This document shows, one piece after another, positions 17,791 to 27,255 of a stretch of 64,000 nt of DNA (positions within the stretch are counted from its first letter, which is position 1; each line of letters starts with the position of its first letter). A model generated the notes under the pieces. That model ran no database searches and was not told where the DNA came from. It saw only the letters and a program-made list of their open reading frames with translations. Position numbers and translations under genes: made by a program. Location of the stretch: assembly GCF_007830615.1 (NCBI RefSeq), contig NZ_VLLI01000001.1, forward strand, positions 544,247-608,246, read 5' to 3'. Source of the DNA: Mucilaginibacter frigoritolerans (GTDB lineage Bacteria > Bacteroidota > Bacteroidia > Sphingobacteriales > Sphingobacteriaceae).

Positions 17791-18501
17791 TTAGCATTTC
17801 ATGAGTAATTCAGCAATAGCAATATCCTCAGGAAAAGTTATTTTAATATTGTTGTAATTGCCTTCAATCAGGTTGATCTTTTCTCCCATCTCTTCAACCA
17901 CACTAGCATCATCAGTGAATTTGGTATTATAAGGCTGTAAATATGCCTTTTTTATTTGTGCGGATTGAAAAGTTTGCGGGGTTTGCACCAGGTAAATCTC
18001 ATCACGAACCAAAGCCACTGAAATATTATTTTTCAATTGCCTTACTGAATCACGGCTTTTAACAGCCGTAATGGCGTTTCCATGTTCGGCGGCATATTTA
18101 TATGATTTATCAATAATCTCTTTGCTGGTGAGTGCTCTTACAGCATCATGGATGGCCACAAGTGTATCTACGTTATCTGGAATAATATCTAAGCCGTTTT
18201 TTACTGAGTGAAACCGTGTTTCCCCTCCATTTACTAATTTAAAAGGGATATCAAAATGATGTTCAATACATAGTTGGTTCCAGTAGTTGTGGAAACCGGC
18301 GTGAAGAACAATAATAATGGAAGGATTAGCTTCTGTTTTGTGAAACGCTTCAATAGTATGCATTAAAACAGGCTTGCCATTAATCAGCAAAAATTGTTTT
18401 GGAACTACAGATTGCATCCTTGTACCAGAACCACCTGCAACAATAATAACGTAGTTGGATTTTGTATTTGAAAGAGGAGAAATTGGATCGGGAAGGGACA
18501 T
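17791..18501 (-). CDS. ispD: 2-C-methyl-D-erythritol 4-phosphate cytidylyltransferase
   Basis: Third step of the MEP isoprenoid pathway, forming CDP-ME from MEP and CTP. The 236-residue protein carries the CTP-binding loop IVAGGSGTRM (about 19-29), VPKQFLLINGKPVL, the IHDAVRAL motif (normally DAVRP), the VQTPQTF segment and the FTDDASVVE substrate motif. The N-terminus is about 12 residues longer than typical, and the only supported ATG is at 18501. A TAnnTTTG box (TAAATTTG) lies at 18521-18528 on this strand, and a 14-bp palindrome (18546-18581) separates it from queA. Confidence 0.94.
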   Translation of the reverse strand: MSLPDPISPLSNTKSNYVIIVAGGSGTRMQSVVPKQFLLINGKPVLMHTIEAFHKTEANPSIIIVLHAGFHNYWNQLCIEHHFDIPFKLVNGGETRFHSVKNGLDIIPDNVDTLVAIHDAVRALTSKEIIDKSYKYAAEHGNAITAVKSRDSVRQLKNNISVALVRDEIYLVQTPQTFQSAQIKKAYLQPYNTKFTDDASVVEEMGEKINLIEGNYNNIKITFPEDIAIAELLMKC

Positions 18502-18520
18502 TTGATAATTAATAAACGAT

Positions 18521-18528
18521 CAAATTTA
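18521..18528 (-). promoter_or_regulatory. Candidate -7 box for ispD
   Basis: Reads TAAATTTG on the minus strand, an exact TAnnTTTG box about 20 bases upstream of the ispD ATG. No good -33 is present. Confidence 0.45.
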
Positions 18529-18545
18529 GTATTATCAATTAAATA

Positions 18546-18581
18546 ATTTGAGATATGAGTTTATAAGCTCATATCTCAAAT
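18546..18581. repeat. Perfect 14-bp inverted repeat between queA and ispD
   Basis: ATTTGAGATATGAG (18546-18559) and its exact complement (18568-18581) surround an eight-base loop. It lies 19 bases after the queA stop and could end the queA transcript, although no U-tract follows on the minus strand. Confidence 0.8.
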
Positions 18582-18600
18582 CTAAGAGGTCTTTTCTGTA

Positions 18601-19650
18601 TTAGATAATCAGCATAGCATCACCGTAGCTGTAAAAACGATATTTTTCTTTTACTGCTACTTCATATGCATTCATTACATGCTCATATCCACCAAAAGCA
18701 CAAATCATCATCAGTAAGGTTGATTCAGGTGTGTGGAAGTTAGTAATCATTGAATTAGCAATGCTGAAATCGTATGGAGGGAAGATGAACTTGCTGGTCC
18801 AGTCGTTGGCTGCCTTTAATGTTTTATTTGCTGATACTGCAGATTCAACGGCACGCATTGAAGTAGTACCTACAGCACATATTCTTTTTTTGCGCTCAAT
18901 TGCTCTGTTTACAATATTGGCTTGTTTTTCCTCTATAATAAATTGTTCAGAGTCCATTTTATGTTTGGTAAGATCTTCAACCTCAACCGGGCGGAAAGTA
19001 CCTAAACCAACATGTAAAGTAACCTCGGCAAACTCAACTCCTTTTAATTCAAGGCGTTTCATTAACTCACGGCTAAAGTGTAAACCAGCAGTAGGAGCAG
19101 CTACAGCACCTTCGTGCTTTGCAAAAATAGTTTGATAGCGGTCCTTATCTTCGGCAGTAGCTTTACGTTTTATATATTTTGGAAGCGGTGTTTCTCCAAG
19201 TATCTCAACATTACGACGGAATTCTTCGTCTGTTCCATCAAATAAAAAGCGTATTGTACGACCACGGGAAGTGGTATTGTCAACAACTTCAGCAATTAAT
19301 AAGTCGTCATCACCAAAGTAAAGCTTATTACCAACGCGGATTTTACGGGCCGGATCAACCAAAACATCCCATAATCTAAGTTCTTTGTTTAACTCTCTTA
19401 ATAAAAAGACTTCAATAGTAGCACCGGTTTTTTCTTTATTACCGTACATACGAGCCGGGAATACTTTGGTATTGTTAAGGATCATAACATCCTTATCGTC
19501 AAAATAGTCAAGTACGTCTTTAAATATTTTATGCTCAATTTTACCCGAATCGCGGTGCAGCACCATTAATCGCGATTCATCGCGTGTGTTGGCTGGCGTG
19601 TGGGCAATAAGTGAATCGGGCAGGTTAAATTTAAATTGAGATAATTTCAT
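18601..19650 (-). CDS. queA: S-adenosylmethionine:tRNA ribosyltransferase-isomerase
   Basis: Adds an epoxycyclopentane ring from SAM to preQ1 in tRNA anticodons, the penultimate step to queuosine. The 349-residue protein opens [31 protein letters not shown]. It has [14 protein letters not shown], the central [10 protein letters not shown] motif, [32 protein letters not shown] and the final [18 protein letters not shown]. All are diagnostic of QueA. A TACATTTG -7 box lies at 19678-19685 on this strand. Confidence 0.96.
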   Translation of the reverse strand: MKLSQFKFNLPDSLIAHTPANTRDESRLMVLHRDSGKIEHKIFKDVLDYFDDKDVMILNNTKVFPARMYGNKEKTGATIEVFLLRELNKELRLWDVLVDPARKIRVGNKLYFGDDDLLIAEVVDNTTSRGRTIRFLFDGTDEEFRRNVEILGETPLPKYIKRKATAEDKDRYQTIFAKHEGAVAAPTAGLHFSRELMKRLELKGVEFAEVTLHVGLGTFRPVEVEDLTKHKMDSEQFIIEEKQANIVNRAIERKKRICAVGTTSMRAVESAVSANKTLKAANDWTSKFIFPPYDFSIANSMITNFHTPESTLLMMICAFGGYEHVMNAYEVAVKEKYRFYSYGDAMLII

Positions 19651-19677
19651 GTTTAATTATATGAATTTTCAAGGGCG

Positions 19678-19685
19678 CAAATGTA
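19678..19685 (-). promoter_or_regulatory. Candidate -7 box for queA
   Basis: Minus-strand TACATTTG matches TAnnTTTG about 28 bases upstream of the queA ATG. Confidence 0.45.
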
Positions 19686-19798
19686 AGAGTTTTTTTAGTA
19701 TTTTCACCGATTTTTTTTGTTGGCTAGGCTTATATTGGTTATTAAGGTGAATAGTTTAACACCAATTTTGATTATTGGTTTTTAAAAATTAAAATAAA

Positions 19799-19824
19799 TG
19801 TAACTTAAACTTCGTAGCATAGTC
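19799..19824 (+). promoter_or_regulatory. Possible ECF-like promoter of the MacB-like permease
   Basis: TGTAAC (19799-19804), 16 bases, then AGTC (19821-19824). The same layout, TGTAACTTAA with ATAGTC, appears before the GIN lipoprotein at 45439. It is weaker than the three CGTC sites near 39-45 kb. Confidence 0.3.
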
Positions 19825-19896
19825 TAAAAAATATATTTCCCGTAACCAAAATCAGGTATCGGTAGATTACTAATCTAAATAATGAAATCATAACCG

Positions 19897-21144
19897 ATGA
19901 TATTTTTAAAACTTTTCAAAGAAAGCTTCTTATTTGCTTATGATTCTTTAAGGCAAAATAAGTTACGCACATTTTTGTCATTACTGGGGGTAACCATTGG
20001 TATATTTACAATTATATCGGTTTTTTCAGCAGTAGATACCTTGCGCAACAATCTGCAGGAAAGCGTAAATAAACTCGGTAGCAACAGTATTTATATACAA
20101 AAATGGCCATGGGGTGGGGGGGATGAATATCCATGGTGGAAATACATGCAACGCCCTGTTCCTAAATTGAAAGACTTTTATGAATTGCAAAAACGCAGTC
20201 AAACTGCTTTTGCAATTTCATATGAAATAAGTATTGATAACCGTATAGTAAAATATAAAAGTAACACTGTTGAAGGTGCTGAAATTGACGCTGCATCACA
20301 GGATCATGATAAAACATGGAACTTTGATTTTGAGGATGGCAGGTACTTTACCGACATGGAATCGAGATCTGGTAGCCCTGTAACAGTAATTGGTTATGAT
20401 ATAGCGCAAAATTTATTTCCTGACGGCGGAGCTGTTGGTAAACAACTGAAAATAATGGGCCGTTATGTAACCGTGATAGGCGTTTTTAAAAAGGAGGGGA
20501 ATGACATTTTAGGGATATCGGATGATAAGGAGATTTTATTGCCACTTAACTTTGCAAAAAACGTTATTGATATCCAAAATGAAAATTATAACCCACAGAT
20601 TGTAGTTAGGGGCAAAAGTGGCATAACTGATGTTGACGTTGAAAGTGAATTAAGAGGTTTGATGCGTTCAATACGACGTTTAGGACCTGGTGTCGATGAT
20701 AATTTTGCTTTGAACAAAACCAGTATACTTTCCAATCAGTTGGATGTTGTGTTTGGGGTGTTACATACAGTGGGATTAATTATTGGCTTGTTCTCAATCT
20801 TGGTTGGAGGATTTGGAATTGCCAATATTATGTTTGTCTCGGTTAAGGAACGGACTAATATTATAGGTATCCAAAAGTCGCTTGGAGCGAAAAGCTATTT
20901 TATTTTATTACAGTTTTTAATTGAAGCCATTATTTTATGCTTAATGGGTGGGATAATTGGTTTGGCAATGGTTTACGGTGTTACCATTCTGGTTAAAGCA
21001 GTAGCTGATATTCAGGTAATATTAGATGTCAAGAATATTATCATAGGAATTGGTACGTCAATAACTATTGGTGTTATTTCAGGTATTATCCCAGCCTATT
21101 TCGCTGCAAGACTTGATCCTGTAGAGGCTATACGATCAAACTAA
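19897..21144 (+). CDS. MacB/FtsX-type ABC transporter permease
   Basis: 415 residues with the MacB layout: an N-terminal amphipathic segment and membrane helix (about 10-45, with NKLRTFLSLLGVTIGIFTIISVFSAVD), a large periplasmic MacB_PCD domain (about 45-290), then three membrane helices around 285-305, 335-365 and 375-400. It ends in the family signature PAYFAARLDPVEAIRSN. Such proteins transmit ATP-driven movements rather than forming a channel. The ATPase is not adjacent; the orphan ATPase at 13693 is a candidate. The substrate is unknown. Confidence 0.9.
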   Translation: MIFLKLFKESFLFAYDSLRQNKLRTFLSLLGVTIGIFTIISVFSAVDTLRNNLQESVNKLGSNSIYIQKWPWGGGDEYPWWKYMQRPVPKLKDFYELQKRSQTAFAISYEISIDNRIVKYKSNTVEGAEIDAASQDHDKTWNFDFEDGRYFTDMESRSGSPVTVIGYDIAQNLFPDGGAVGKQLKIMGRYVTVIGVFKKEGNDILGISDDKEILLPLNFAKNVIDIQNENYNPQIVVRGKSGITDVDVESELRGLMRSIRRLGPGVDDNFALNKTSILSNQLDVVFGVLHTVGLIIGLFSILVGGFGIANIMFVSVKERTNIIGIQKSLGAKSYFILLQFLIEAIILCLMGGIIGLAMVYGVTILVKAVADIQVILDVKNIIIGIGTSITIGVISGIIPAYFAARLDPVEAIRSN

Positions 21145-21167
21145 ACTGATAATGGAGAGCTGATTTA

Positions 21168-24100
21168 TTACTCAGATCCACTCTCTATCTGAACATAGTG
21201 TTTGGCTATTTTTTCAAACAATACCGTCGGTAAAAATGGTTTGGTCAAATAATCACACATACCAGCTGTAAAAGCCTTATTATATGTTTCGGGCATAGCG
21301 TCGGCAGTTAGTGCAATAATAGGTATATGAGGATTGGTCTTTTTGATAATAACTGTTGCTTCAAATCCATCCATTATTGGCATTTGCAGATCCATAAGAA
21401 TCAAATCATAATTATTTTTCTCGGTCATTTCAATAGCCTGTGATCCGCTGGTAGCTTCATCAACTTGTGCTTGCCATTTTTTAAGGAATTTTGAAGCAAT
21501 AAGCAAATTCATTTTGTTATCATCAACAACAAGAATGCGCATACCTGTAAGGTCTGTATTTAGTTGTGAGGGTGTTGATGAATATAACTGATTATCCTTG
21601 GTTTGTTCGTATAAAGCAACGTCAAACGATATTGAAAACGTAAATTGTGTGCCATGTCTTGGTTCACTTGAAACGGCAATAGTACTTTGATGAAGTTCAA
21701 TCAGTCTTTTTGTTATAGCTAAACCTAAACCCGTGCCTCCATAATTACTGTCCGCATTTTGTGTTTCTTGTTCAAAAGGATGAAATATGATGGCCAGGTT
21801 TTCCGGGGCAATGCCAATACCAGTGTCAGTTATAGTAAACTTAATAGTAACATGATTGTTATTAAGTTCTTCCTTTTCAAGCCTGATAGTGACTTTTCCG
21901 TTATGAGTAAATTTTATGGCATTACTTATCAGGTTATTTAATATTTGTCCTAATCGTACTTGGTCACCATTTATATATCCCGGAATCGCATTATCTATAA
22001 TTAAATCAATGTGTAGGTCTTTTTCTGAAGCTTTTGAGAAAAATGATTGCTTTATTTTTTGTACCAGTTGATAAATGTTGAAAGGGGCCTTATTTAAATC
22101 CAATTTACCGGCTTCAATTTTATTGTAGTCTAAAATGTCGTTTATTATCGCAAGTAAATTTTCACCCGAAAATTTTAATGTATTTAGATATTCTAATTGT
22201 TCGGGTCTCGGATCTTCGCTTAATAGCAAATTGGTTGTTCCAATAACCGCATTCATTGGGGTTCTTATTTCGTGACTCATTGTCGATAAAAACTCCGACT
22301 TAAATCTTGATGAACGTTCGGCTTCTTCTTTTGCCGTTATTAATTCCCTTGTTGCTTTTTCGCGTTCGGTTATATCCTCTCCAATACCTGTAACTTCTTT
22401 AATTCTGCCATTTTCGTCGTAGCTTACTGTATTTTGCCAGCTAATAATACGTTTTTCTCCATTTCTGCATATTACCGGGTTAACAAACTGTAGTTCAAAT
22501 GCATTATTTTTAAACCAATTTGTAAACAGTGCTTTTAAATCTTCAGTAACAAAATTATTCAGCCAGTTTAAGTTTAAAAGGTCATTTTTTTCATAGCCAA
22601 GCAGGTCTGCCATATACTTGTTGCAGAAAATAATATTGCCTTTACTGCCAATTGATATAGCAGGCATTTTTATGGTTTCAAGAATCAGTTTAAACTTGTT
22701 TTCTGTTCGCTGATAATCAATTTCTGCTTGCTTTCTGTCTGTAATATCTTGTAACGTTCCAATAATTTTACGAACCTTTCCGTCATCACGACGCATTATT
22801 TTCCCAATAATAATGCTTAGGTGCTTAACATTACCTTTGGGCGTAACAATTCTGTATTCGTAAGAGGTATGGCTAACATTGGGAATATTTTTTAAATGCC
22901 TTTTAATTATCTGCCTGTCACCAGGATGTGAATATTCTACTAATAATTTCACCAGATCTTTGTCGGCAATTTTTTTCTGATTAACCTCAAAAATGTTATT
23001 AATCTCATCAGACCATTCAAGCTTATTTAATATAACATCCCATTTCCAATTTCCTATTTTGGCTATAACTTGTGCCTCAAGCAGTTCTGCCTGACTTACC
23101 TTAATTTGTTTTTCTGATAATTTATTATCGGTAATATCCTGAGTGATACCATGAATGCGTTTAGGTTTGCCTTCATTGTCAAGTTCGAGGTTTCCCTTAA
23201 GAAGTTTAAAATACTTAAGATTTCCTTTAGGGGTAATTATCTTATGTACATGTTGAATATCGTCTTTTAAATGAATGTTCGTAAGGAAATCATAAGCGCC
23301 ATCCCTGTCTAACGGGTGAATAAGACTTAGATGGAAATTGAACTTATCAATATTTTCTTCAATGGTATCAATTTCCATTATGTTGTACATGGTTTTTGAC
23401 CAGTAAGTCTCATTTGTTTGAAAATCATACCACCAATTACCTGTTTTGGCAATGGTTTGAGCTTGCAGTAATAAAGCTTCACTTTCTTTTAATGCATTTT
23501 CATACTTTTTCTGCTCCGAAATATCAGTTACTGAAGCCGAAATACGACCTGTATAGTTGCCTTTTCCATCAAAAACAGGCGAAAGTTTTCCTACAAACCA
23601 TTTATCAGTACCAAAAAGAGAGTAAAATTCAATGGAAGTGGGCTGTCTATTTTTGATCACATAATCCAATGCTTCATTAAAACTTTTAGCTTTTGCATCA
23701 CCTAAAATCAACTCTAATCTTTTTCCAATAAAAAGTTCAAGATCAACCCCTCTATTATCAGTGTGTGGGAACCAAGTGTTTAAACAAATCTTGTTTTCAT
23801 CAAATTCAAAAACAATATCATTAAGTGAATTGATAAGCGCAGTGAGGTTTTCGCGTTTTTGACGTAGTCTTTCACTATTAGTGAATAATGATTTATTAAG
23901 CTCAATTACATTGCTAATGGCATTGTCAAATTTTACTTTATATGCCAGCATCACCAAAAATGAGATATAAGCTATAATGGTGAAGATGATTAATAAACCA
24001 ACTAATACAATTTCTGAAATGTAGAGTTTTGGAGCAGTTATATAAGCAATAACCGTAGCAATTATATTAAGAGAACCAATGGCAATAAATTCCCAGCGCT

Positions 24101-24443
24101 TGTTACAGAAAAGGGTAAGTGCAATAAAAATTGTTATGGCACTAAAAAGATAGACGTGTTCAAACCCATTTCGACCTAAAAGAATACAATTATTTATTAC
24201 TAAAAATGAAATAATGGTAAGGTATTGACTTATGGTATAATATATTTTAGTTGGCTGGAATGAAAAACTAAATGCCATTACGCAGATTAAACAATTAACC
24301 ATGCGGAGCCATAACGGATCAAAGGAATTATAAAAGCACAAATAATGTAATGAAGGGCTGGCTATAAATAACCCGATTAGGAGTAATCGGTAAATGGTGT
24401 TTTTATTTTGCAGGAATAATTGAAGCTTGCTGCTGAAGGACAT
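21168..24443 (-). CDS. Hybrid sensor histidine kinase with membrane domain, PAS repeats and receiver
   Basis: 1,091 residues. The N-terminal 170 residues contain about six hydrophobic helices. A coiled region (180-205) and about four PAS/PAC segments follow (roughly 205-310, 325-440, 450-570, 580-690), with repeated endings of the 'G..QDITDRK' type. Then come a HisKA domain with phospho-acceptor His 724 in MSHEIRTPMNAV, an HATPase domain (about 790-945, N-box NLISNAIKF, DTGIGIA, GTGLGLAI) and a C-terminal receiver with RILVVDDNKMN and phospho-acceptor Asp 1018 in ILMDLQMPIMDG. There is no separate output domain or HPt, so the phosphoryl group must go elsewhere. The signal is unknown. No response regulator is adjacent. 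Confidence 0.93.
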   Translation of the reverse strand: MSFSSKLQLFLQNKNTIYRLLLIGLFIASPSLHYLCFYNSFDPLWLRMVNCLICVMAFSFSFQPTKIYYTISQYLTIISFLVINNCILLGRNGFEHVYLFSAITIFIALTLFCNKRWEFIAIGSLNIIATVIAYITAPKLYISEIVLVGLLIIFTIIAYISFLVMLAYKVKFDNAISNVIELNKSLFTNSERLRQKRENLTALINSLNDIVFEFDENKICLNTWFPHTDNRGVDLELFIGKRLELILGDAKAKSFNEALDYVIKNRQPTSIEFYSLFGTDKWFVGKLSPVFDGKGNYTGRISASVTDISEQKKYENALKESEALLLQAQTIAKTGNWWYDFQTNETYWSKTMYNIMEIDTIEENIDKFNFHLSLIHPLDRDGAYDFLTNIHLKDDIQHVHKIITPKGNLKYFKLLKGNLELDNEGKPKRIHGITQDITDNKLSEKQIKVSQAELLEAQVIAKIGNWKWDVILNKLEWSDEINNIFEVNQKKIADKDLVKLLVEYSHPGDRQIIKRHLKNIPNVSHTSYEYRIVTPKGNVKHLSIIIGKIMRRDDGKVRKIIGTLQDITDRKQAEIDYQRTENKFKLILETIKMPAISIGSKGNIIFCNKYMADLLGYEKNDLLNLNWLNNFVTEDLKALFTNWFKNNAFELQFVNPVICRNGEKRIISWQNTVSYDENGRIKEVTGIGEDITEREKATRELITAKEEAERSSRFKSEFLSTMSHEIRTPMNAVIGTTNLLLSEDPRPEQLEYLNTLKFSGENLLAIINDILDYNKIEAGKLDLNKAPFNIYQLVQKIKQSFFSKASEKDLHIDLIIDNAIPGYINGDQVRLGQILNNLISNAIKFTHNGKVTIRLEKEELNNNHVTIKFTITDTGIGIAPENLAIIFHPFEQETQNADSNYGGTGLGLAITKRLIELHQSTIAVSSEPRHGTQFTFSISFDVALYEQTKDNQLYSSTPSQLNTDLTGMRILVVDDNKMNLLIASKFLKKWQAQVDEATSGSQAIEMTEKNNYDLILMDLQMPIMDGFEATVIIKKTNPHIPIIALTADAMPETYNKAFTAGMCDYLTKPFLPTVLFEKIAKHYVQIESGSE

Positions 24444-24635
24444 TTATTAAATTATTAATAATTAGGGTTTTAATCTGTTTTGTAAATGATATTTAATATA
24501 ATATTAATGACTAATTTATAATATATGCAATATGAATTATTTATCAAATCAATGTCATTAAATAATAACTTTATGTACCATGAAAATTTTACAAATAGTA
24601 AGCTATCATCAGGCCGATTAATACGCAGATTTAAT

Positions 24636-24643
24636 TACATTTG
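24636..24643 (+). promoter_or_regulatory. Candidate -7 box for gltA
   Basis: TACATTTG, an exact TAnnTTTG, ends 20 bases before the gltA ATG at 24664. Confidence 0.55.
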
Positions 24644-24663
24644 TTGCATCTAATAATATTCGT

Positions 24664-25950
24664 ATGTCGGAGACTGCACAATTAAAAATTGGCGATAAAA
24701 CTTATGATTTGCCCGTAATAGAGGGCACTGAAGGTGAAAAAGCTATTGATATTTCAAAATTACGAGATCTAACAGGCTATGTAACGCTTGATGTAGGGTA
24801 CAAAAATACAGGTGCTACAAAAAGCGCTATTACCTTTTTAGATGGTGAATTAGGCATACTTAAGTACCGTGGTTATCCGATAGAAGAACTTGCTGAAAAG
24901 TCAAGCTTTATAGAGGTTGCATATTTACTAATACATGGCGAGCTACCAACACAACAACAACTAACTTCTTTCCAGTATGAGATAAGCCGGCATACGCTTG
25001 TTCATGAGGATATGAAAAAGTTTTTTGATGGGTTTCCATCAAAATCACATCCAATGGGGCAGTTATCATCATTGGTTTGTGCTTTATCTGCATTTTATCC
25101 GGAATCGTTAAAATCTCATCAAACAGATGAGGAGCAGCATCTAAGCATTATAAAAATGCTGGCAAAAATGGCTACTGTTGTTTCATGGATTTATAAAAAA
25201 TCTTTAGGGCATCCGGTTATTTATCCGCAAAATAAGTATGATTATGTAACCAACTTCCTGCACATGACCTTTGGCCAACGTACAGAGGAGGTTGAAATAG
25301 ATCCGGTAATTGTTAGCGCAATGAATACTTTGTTGATATTACACGCCGATCACGAACAAAATTGCTCTACTTCAACAGTGCGTATTGTGGGTTCGTCAGA
25401 ATCAAATATTTATGCTTCTGTTTCTGCAGGTATATCAGCCCTTTGGGGGCCTTTACATGGAGGCGCTAACCAGGCAGTAATTGAAATGCTTGAGCAGATA
25501 AAAGAAGATGGCGGAGATACTGATAAATGGATAGCCAAAGCAAAGGATAAAAATGATCCGTTCCGATTAATGGGATTTGGTCATAGGGTTTACAAAAATT
25601 TTGATCCAAGAGCCAAAATCATCAAAAAAGCATGTGATGATATTCTTGAAAAATTAGGTATTGACGATGAGGTGCTCGAAATAGCCAAAAGGTTAGAAGA
25701 GGTAGCTTTAAAAGATCCTTATTTTGTTGAACGTAAATTATATCCTAATGTGGACTTTTATTCTGGTATTATTTACCGCGCATTAGGTTTCCCAACGGAT
25801 ATGTTCACCGTTTTATTTGCTCTTGGCCGTTTGCCAGGATGGATTGCACAATGGAAAGAAATGAAAGATAATAAAGAGCCTATTGGTCGTCCACGTCAAA
25901 TTTATACTGGTGCTATTAACCGGGAATACGTTGATATAACAAAACGCTAA
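24664..25950 (+). CDS. gltA: Citrate synthase (type II, hexameric length)
   Basis: Condenses oxaloacetate and acetyl-CoA at the entry of the TCA cycle. The 428-residue protein carries an N-terminal beta domain (roughly 1-50) typical of the longer Gram-negative enzyme. It has the LLILHADHEQNCSTSTVR motif with the first catalytic His, SALWGPLHGGANQAVIEML, the second His in MGFGHRVYKNFDPRA, the catalytic Asp in PNVDFYSGI, and the C-terminal GRPRQIYTG. It is monocistronic: a -7 box upstream and a strong terminator at 26003-26037. Confidence 0.97.
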   Translation: MSETAQLKIGDKTYDLPVIEGTEGEKAIDISKLRDLTGYVTLDVGYKNTGATKSAITFLDGELGILKYRGYPIEELAEKSSFIEVAYLLIHGELPTQQQLTSFQYEISRHTLVHEDMKKFFDGFPSKSHPMGQLSSLVCALSAFYPESLKSHQTDEEQHLSIIKMLAKMATVVSWIYKKSLGHPVIYPQNKYDYVTNFLHMTFGQRTEEVEIDPVIVSAMNTLLILHADHEQNCSTSTVRIVGSSESNIYASVSAGISALWGPLHGGANQAVIEMLEQIKEDGGDTDKWIAKAKDKNDPFRLMGFGHRVYKNFDPRAKIIKKACDDILEKLGIDDEVLEIAKRLEEVALKDPYFVERKLYPNVDFYSGIIYRALGFPTDMFTVLFALGRLPGWIAQWKEMKDNKEPIGRPRQIYTGAINREYVDITKR

Positions 25951-26002
25951 GTTTTTAAGCTACTGACCCAAGCTTAATGGGTAATAGCTTTCAGGAAGTT
26001 AA

Positions 26003-26037
26003 AGCAGCACAATTTTATAATTGTGCTGCTTTTTTTT
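26003..26037 (+). terminator. Intrinsic terminator of gltA
   Basis: AGCAGCACAATT (26003-26014) and its exact complement (26019-26030) form a 12-bp stem with a TTAT loop, followed by eight T. Confidence 0.93.
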
Positions 26038-26061
26038 GTTTTGAACGATGTAATTGAACGT

Positions 26062-26093
26062 AAAAAAGCCCGCTGGTTTTAAACCAGACGGGC
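26062..26093 (-). terminator. Terminator of the SusC/D/E operon
   Basis: GCCCG-CTGGTTT (26068-26079) pairs with AAACCAG-A-CGGGC (26081-26093) with one bulged A. On the minus strand the stem is followed by six T (the A run at 26062-26067). It lies 31 bases after the SusE-like stop. Confidence 0.85.
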
Positions 26094-26123
26094 GTATCAA
26101 TTAAATCAACTCTCGGTGTTATT

Positions 26124-27191
26124 TTATTGCTTTACCAAGGTATAGGATGGAGCAAGTAAAGGATTTCCAAAACTTAATGAAATCAAATACGTGCCATTGC
26201 TTGGTACATTTATATTAGCCCCATTATTTGAGGTTAATTGCCCAGTAACTGGCGTAACATCTCCCAAAGCAATTGACCATGCATTATCGGCGCGGAATTT
26301 AAACTGTCCGCTCGAATTTAATGCATAGGTAACCTGATATGCATTTGCATTTTGATTAAATGGCATTTCAATATCAGTATTCCAATCAATAGCAGCAGTG
26401 CCAATTAAGCTCCATGTATGGATGTATGGAGAATAGGTAATAGTGTTTTTAATAGTATTTACGGTTAATAAATATAGTCCGGCTCCCGGCGCAGTTAGAT
26501 TGGTGCCCACCGAAAGGCTTATATTACCGCCTCCAGCGTCGCCATAAGAAGTATTCCAATTATTAGCAGGCGTTATTTTGAACTGGCTACCAGCTTGAAA
26601 ATAAACGTACCCGGTATAAACCCCATTATCTGTTGGAGAGACTAAACTATCAGCGGTTGCAGGTATCCATTGGTTAGCCGTAATTGTACTTTGATATGAA
26701 CCAGGAACATAAATGTACGATACTAAATTAAACGCAGTAACAGTAAGTGATAATGCGTTTGAATAAGTTGGCGTAACAGTTGATGAAAGGGAATACTGAA
26801 TTCTGGCCTGTATAGGAGTAGGAGTTCCGGCTGGAACTCCTAATTTTAACAGAAGCGTATTAAAATCTGCTGTTGAAAAGCTTTGAGTATACGTTTTAGC
26901 ACTTAATGTTACAGATGCCGGACTTTTCCAATTATCTCCGGGTAAATCAATTTGCAGCGTATTGGTAATCGCAGCGCTATAACCGTAACTGGCTGCCGAA
27001 AAATTAAATGTCACAATTGATGAGGTCGAATCAAATTTTGTTTTATCCAAAACCAAATTTGTACTGGTTACTGTAAGCGTGCCAGCTTTACCTCCATTAG
27101 AAGTAACAAGATTGCCGTCTTTCTTACAAGCTGACAATATGAGCATGCAAATGCCGCTCAGTGCCAAATATTTTGTTAGAATTTTTTTCAT
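26124..27191 (-). CDS. SusE/SusF-like outer-membrane glycan-binding lipoprotein
   Basis: 355 residues with a lipoprotein signal (lipobox LSAC, Cys 22, followed by KKDGN). The first mature domain (about 35-155) is the Ig-like SusE N-terminal region with DKTKFDSTSSIVTFNFSAASYGYSA. Two similar carbohydrate-binding modules follow (about 165-255 and 256-355), each with aromatic residues placed as in SusE/SusF starch-binding domains (YVYFQAGSQFKITPANNW; GQFKFRADNAW). It should display glycan on the cell surface for the SusC/D pair encoded just upstream. Third gene of the operon, after a 64-base gap. Confidence 0.88.
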   Translation of the reverse strand: MKKILTKYLALSGICMLILSACKKDGNLVTSNGGKAGTLTVTSTNLVLDKTKFDSTSSIVTFNFSAASYGYSAAITNTLQIDLPGDNWKSPASVTLSAKTYTQSFSTADFNTLLLKLGVPAGTPTPIQARIQYSLSSTVTPTYSNALSLTVTAFNLVSYIYVPGSYQSTITANQWIPATADSLVSPTDNGVYTGYVYFQAGSQFKITPANNWNTSYGDAGGGNISLSVGTNLTAPGAGLYLLTVNTIKNTITYSPYIHTWSLIGTAAIDWNTDIEMPFNQNANAYQVTYALNSSGQFKFRADNAWSIALGDVTPVTGQLTSNNGANINVPSNGTYLISLSFGNPLLAPSYTLVKQ

Positions 27192-27255
27192 TTTCTTTTT
27201 CTTTTTTAATTAATACACTTTAAACCGTTAAGTGATCATTTATATTTTAAGGTTA

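Noticed and set aside
18731..19135. 134-codon open frame opposite queA
   Set aside because: Antisense shadow; queA motifs on the other strand are complete.
19702..19710. Single TTTTCACCGA resembling the GIN direct repeat
   Set aside because: No second copy lies 21 bp away on either side and no CGTC promoter follows.
24444..24663. AT-rich spacer between the histidine kinase gene and gltA considered as an origin-like region
   Set aside because: No DnaA-box cluster or repeats; only a gltA -7 box is supported.
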